DNA of 64,000 bases from Actinoplanes philippinensis. Its GTDB lineage: Bacteria > Actinomycetota > Actinomycetes > Mycobacteriales > Micromonosporaceae. Shown piece by piece: positions 60,981-64,000 of this stretch. The DNA lies in assembly GCF_900113015.1 (NCBI RefSeq), contig NZ_FONV01000002.1, positions 1-64,000 of the forward strand, given 5' to 3'. The notes under the pieces are model-generated. The model worked only from the letters and a program-made list of their open reading frames with translations. It was not told where the DNA came from and searched no databases. The position numbers and the translations under genes were made by a program. Positions within the stretch are counted from its first letter, which is position 1; every line of letters begins with the position of its first letter.

Positions 60981-62183
60981 GTGGAGCACAATCCCCGGGA
61001 CGAGGACGAGCGGGCCAGATTGTCCGCCCTGCAGTCGTACCAGGTGCTCGACCGGCCCCGGCCGGCCGCTCTGGACGACCTGACCCGGTTGGCCGCGTCG
61101 ATGTTCGACACCCCGATGGCCGCGGTCTCCCTCATCGACCGGGACCGGCAGTGGTTCGCCGGCAGTCACGGCCTCGCCGACGAGCAGACCCCGCTCGACG
61201 TGTCGTTCTGCAAGCACATCATCCCGGCCAAGCGGCCGCTGATCGTCCCGGACGCCACCCGCGACAGCCGCTTCTCCGATCTGCCGAACGTCGTCGGCAA
61301 CCCCAACATCCGGTTCTACGCCGGGGCGCCGATCGTCGACGAGGACGGGCACACCCTGGGCGCCATGTGCGTCATCGACGACCGGCCGCGCGAGGTCGAC
61401 GACGCGCAGGTCCGCAATCTGGTCACCTTCGCCGGGCAGGCCGCCGTGCACCTGAGCGCGATCCGGAACCGGCTGCGGATGGCCGACCTCGGCGACGAGC
61501 TGGCCCGGGCGTCGAAACGCGAGGACGACCTGGTCTCCACGATCACCCACGAGCTGCGTACACCCGTCGCGTCGATCCAGGGCTACCTGGAGATCCTCGG
61601 CGACCAGGACGACCTGGCGCCCTACCGGCGGCTGATCGAGCCGATCCACCGCAACGGTGAGCGCCTCGTGTCGATGGTCGACCACCTGCTCGCCGGCACC
61701 CGGCCGGCGGAGGCGCCGCTGCCCGCCCCGGTCGGGCCGGTCAGCCTGGACACCGTGGTCTCGGCGGCGGCGGTCAGCTGCCGCCCGCTGGTGGCGTTGC
61801 GGGCGGACACCGTACAACTGAGATGTGCCGCCGACGTCCCGGTCCGCGCCGACCTCACCCGTCTCGCGCACGCCGTCGCGCAGTTGATGCGCAACGCGCT
61901 GCTCTTCACCCCCGCCGACCGTCCGATCACGATCGCCACCGGCGCCGCGCCCCGCCCGTGGGTGGAGGTCCGCGACGGCGGCATCGGCATCCCGGCCGGC
62001 GAGCTGCCGTATGTCTTCGACCGCTTCTATCGCGGGCGACACGCGCGTGACCAGGCGATTCCCGGCGTCGGCCTGGGGCTGACGATCGCCCGCAACATCG
62101 TCGAGGCGCATCACGGGACGGTGACCGTGGACAGCAGCGGCGACGGCACCACGGCCCGCGTCACCCTGCCCGCCGCCGCGTAG
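60981..62183 (+). CDS. GAF-domain sensor histidine kinase
   Basis: 400 residues from GTG 60981 (AAAGAT upstream). GAF (about 15-160) opens S-Y-Q-V-L-D-R-P-R-P-A-A-L-D-D-L and holds V-S-L-I-D-R-D-R-Q-W-F and S-F-C-K-H, a layout like the GAF kinase at 51709. HisKA has I-T-H-E-L-R-T-P-V-A (about 185). The HATPase N-box is weak (Q-L-M-R-N-A-L-L-F), with D-G-G-I-G-I-P and G-V-G-L-G-L-T. Cytoplasmic. No partner regulator is adjacent. The frame stays open far upstream, but that part overlaps the aminotransferase gene. Confidence 0.88.
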   Translation: MEHNPRDEDERARLSALQSYQVLDRPRPAALDDLTRLAASMFDTPMAAVSLIDRDRQWFAGSHGLADEQTPLDVSFCKHIIPAKRPLIVPDATRDSRFSDLPNVVGNPNIRFYAGAPIVDEDGHTLGAMCVIDDRPREVDDAQVRNLVTFAGQAAVHLSAIRNRLRMADLGDELARASKREDDLVSTITHELRTPVASIQGYLEILGDQDDLAPYRRLIEPIHRNGERLVSMVDHLLAGTRPAEAPLPAPVGPVSLDTVVSAAAVSCRPLVALRADTVQLRCAADVPVRADLTRLAHAVAQLMRNALLFTPADRPITIATGAAPRPWVEVRDGGIGIPAGELPYVFDRFYRGRHARDQAIPGVGLGLTIARNIVEAHHGTVTVDSSGDGTTARVTLPAAA

Positions 62184-62187
62184 GCCC

Positions 62188-62193
62188 TAGGGT
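62188..62193 (+). promoter_or_regulatory. Probable -10 element (TAGGGT) of the following small gene
   Basis: TAGGGT, then GGGGGA and the ATG at 62200. The G-run might also act as a ribosome site. Confidence 0.4.
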
Positions 62194-62199
62194 GGGGGA

Positions 62200-62778
62200 A
62201 TGGAGCAACCCGGCGCGATGCGTGTCGACGACATCGTGACCGTGATCATCCGGCGACTGGCCGACCAGCAGCGGGTGGTGCCGGAGTACATCGTGCGGGA
62301 CGCGGTCGAGGCCGCCCTGCGCCAGCGGGCCGGCGACACCGAACCGGTGCCGGCCCACGTCGCCGAGGAACTGATCACCGGGTTCTGCACCGGTGTCACC
62401 GCGGTCGAGGACGACTCGGCGACCATGCCGGCGGTGCTCAGCGGCGACGAGACCGGCCGGCTGATGACCGCGCTCGGGCTGGCCGTGCACGTGGCCGCCT
62501 TCAACCTGGACCGGGACCGGCTGCACATCGCGCAGATCCTCAACGGGGCCGCGGCGGCCATGGTGGCGCTCGGCGCGGCGTCCCGGGCCGCGCACGCCGA
62601 CGGCACCTCGGCGGTGCTGCTCTCGCCGGCGACTCTGCGGACCGCGCGGACCACCGTCGTCGGCGTGCTGCAGGGCCTGCGGGACCGCGGCTGGCAGGCC
62701 CGGCACCTCGATCAGGCGGGCACCACGGCGCTGTTCGGCGGCGTCCTCGACATGCTCGGCGCGGTCCCGCCGACCTGA
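62200..62778 (+). CDS. Hypothetical alpha-helical protein
   Basis: 192 residues, no signal peptide or membrane segment. Mostly helical, with V-T-V-I-I-R-R-L-A-D-Q-Q and L-H-I-A-Q-I-L-N-G-A-A-A-A-M-V-A-L-G. Cysteine-poor, mildly acidic. I do not recognise a family; adaptor-like or regulatory proteins encoded beside kinases are possible. It sits 16 bases after the GAF kinase and may share its transcript. Its stop is 10 bases from the convergent kinase. Confidence 0.65.
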   Translation: MEQPGAMRVDDIVTVIIRRLADQQRVVPEYIVRDAVEAALRQRAGDTEPVPAHVAEELITGFCTGVTAVEDDSATMPAVLSGDETGRLMTALGLAVHVAAFNLDRDRLHIAQILNGAAAAMVALGAASRAAHADGTSAVLLSPATLRTARTTVVGVLQGLRDRGWQARHLDQAGTTALFGGVLDMLGAVPPT

Positions 62779-62788
62779 CCGGTCGGTC

Positions 62789-64000
62789 CTAGCGGGCCGG
62801 GGCCAGCGCCCGGGCGTACGCCGAGCGGCCGGCCGGCAGGGTGAACGACATCCGCGTGCCGGCGCCGTACGGATTGGCGGTCGCCTCGATCGTCCCGCCG
62901 TGCCGCTCCACGATCCGCTTGCAGATCGCCAGCTCCAGGCCGTTGCTGGTGGTCGAGCCCTTCTCCCGGTGGAAGTTGGTGAACACCTCGTGCCGGGTGC
63001 CCGGCGGGATGCCGAGGCTGTTGTCCAGGATGTCGATGCGCAGCAGCCCGTTCGGCGCGGGCTGGCAGGAGATCGCCAGGTACGGCGCGACGCCGGGCGC
63101 CATCGTCCGCAGCGAGTTGTCGATCAGGTTCTCCAGCAGCTGCCGCAGCAGGACCGGGTCCGCCTCGACCGGGTCGAGCCGGCCCACCTCGAAGTACGGC
63201 GGCGCCGCCCCGGTGCTCTCCGCCTGGTCGAGGCGGCTGTTGATGATGTCGCCGACGAGCAGGGCCATGTTGACCGTCGTCGGCATCAGCTTGCCGTCGC
63301 GGGCCGCGGTGTAGGCGAGCAGCCCGTTCAGGAACGTGCGCATCCGGGCGGCGGCCCGCTGGATCCGCTCCACCCGCTCGGCCGGGCGGTATCCGGCCAG
63401 CTCCTGCTCCAGCACCTCGGCCCAGCCCTCGATGGTGGTGAGCGGGTTGAGCAGGTCGTGCGCGACCCGCCCGGCGAACGACATCAGCTCGTCACGGTGG
63501 CGGCGGTCCGCGGTGACGTCGTGGAAGACCACCACCACGTGGTACGGGCCGTCGCCGAGCGAGAGCCGGGCCGCGTTGAACCGGACGATCCGGCCCTCCG
63601 GCACCGCCGAGTTGCGCACCAGCACGTCCATCGGCTGGACGTCCTCGCCGGCCAGGACGCGCACGTGCGGCAGGTCGCCGTCGGACAGCGGTGACCCGTC
63701 CGGCTGGAAGAACCCGTGGTCACTGGCGAGCGCCACCCCGCCGGTGACCGCCGGGACGGTGCCCAGCAGCCGCCCGGCCGCCGGGTTGCGCAGCACGAGA
63801 CGGCCGGTGTGGTCGAGGATGGCGAGGCCCTCGGTCATCGAGTTGACCACCGTGGTCATCATCGTGGCCTTGTCGGTGGCCTCCTGCTCGGAGTCCCGCA
63901 GACGCCGGATGAGGGTGTCGCGCTCGTCGCGGCTGAGCGCCAGGGACAGGCCGACACAGGCGAGGATGCCGGCGTAGAGCTGGATCAGCATGGCCCGCAG
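62789..64000 (-). CDS. Sensor histidine kinase, PAS-HisKA-HATPase (5' end beyond the window)
   Basis: At least 400 residues in the window; the frame remains open to the right edge. The first residues (M-L-I-Q-L-Y-A-G-I-L-A-C-V-G-L) look like the last helix of a MASE1-type membrane domain, so the true start is probably outside. PAS (about 45-165) with A-I-L-D-H-T-G-R-L-V-L-R-N; HisKA with R-V-A-H-D-L-L-N-P-L (about 178); HATPase with N-L-I-D-N-S-L-R, D-N-S-L-G-I-P and an altered G2 box (G-L-E-L-A instead of G-L-G-L-x). Partner regulator not seen. Confidence 0.85.
   Translation of the reverse strand: MRAMLIQLYAGILACVGLSLALSRDERDTLIRRLRDSEQEATDKATMMTTVVNSMTEGLAILDHTGRLVLRNPAAGRLLGTVPAVTGGVALASDHGFFQPDGSPLSDGDLPHVRVLAGEDVQPMDVLVRNSAVPEGRIVRFNAARLSLGDGPYHVVVVFHDVTADRRHRDELMSFAGRVAHDLLNPLTTIEGWAEVLEQELAGYRPAERVERIQRAAARMRTFLNGLLAYTAARDGKLMPTTVNMALLVGDIINSRLDQAESTGAAPPYFEVGRLDPVEADPVLLRQLLENLIDNSLRTMAPGVAPYLAISCQPAPNGLLRIDILDNSLGIPPGTRHEVFTNFHREKGSTTSNGLELAICKRIVERHGGTIEATANPYGAGTRMSFTLPAGRSAYARALAPAR

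Overview
This window is chromosomal DNA from a high-GC Gram-positive actinomycete. Supporting signs are the very high GC content with strong third-position bias, many GTG starts, several TANNNT -10 boxes placed 6-7 bases before a start codon (leaderless transcripts), an IdeR/DmdR1-type iron box, a mycobacterial MgtA-like mannosyltransferase, a Tad/Flp pilus locus and a WhiA-related protein. A Micromonosporaceae (Actinoplanes-like) source is an inference. I saw no rRNA, tRNA, CRISPR array or prophage. The only mobile DNA is the right end of an IS200/IS605-type (TnpB) element at the left edge.

Layout. 1-8.9 kb: TnpB element end, metallo-beta-lactamase-fold lipoprotein, VanW-type cell-wall protein, two large divergent hybrid histidine kinases, and a TerC-family metal exporter under a yybP-ykoY (Mn2+) riboswitch. 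9-17.3 kb: a 35-residue membrane peptide, a pseudo-hydrolase, an MFS transporter, the MgtA-like mannosyltransferase, a highly structured intergenic RNA candidate, a cytochrome P450, a lipid kinase, a TauE/SafE exporter and a MmcQ/YjbR protein. 17.3-22 kb: a minus-strand metal/redox run (SelW-like, Ca2+/H+ antiporter, TIGR03943, beta-propeller, CopC, YcnI). 22-27.6 kb: an SGNH lipoprotein and a surface-glycan group (GT-B-like protein, methyltransferase, GT4, GT2) around a 27/18-bp tandem-repeat block. 27.9-34.8 kb: a CtpE-like P-type ATPase, a DUF4832 secreted protein and a VTC-DUF4956-CotH operon. 35-42.7 kb: a NarL-type two-component pair beside an HAE1-type RND pump, a GNAT enzyme, a voltage-gated channel and an NmrA-like protein. 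42.8-53 kb: a multi-PAS/GAF kinase, a stand-alone receiver, the tad locus (flp-tadE-cpaB-cpaE-cpaF-tadB-tadC) and a GAF kinase. 53-64 kb: an iron-regulated siderophore-interacting protein, an OmpR-type two-component pair convergent with a TAXI receptor, a WhiA-like protein without HTH, a GH13 enzyme with an in-frame upstream signal-peptide ORF, a PLP aminotransferase, and two more kinases (the last cut by the window edge).

The region is rich in signalling: eight histidine kinases but only three separate response regulators. Three themes recur: metal handling (TerC, CopC/YcnI, ChaA, P-type ATPase, siderophore utilisation), envelope building (VanW, glycosyltransferases, VTC-DUF4956-CotH, Tad pilus) and sensing. 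The less ordinary observations are a pseudoknot-capable RNA region (12.29-12.36 kb), a tadE gene with no usable start codon except one nested across flp, a signal-peptide micro-ORF joined in frame through a single TGA to a GH13 enzyme, a WhiA-like domain lacking its HTH, and tandem duplications anchored on gene 3' ends at several unrelated loci.
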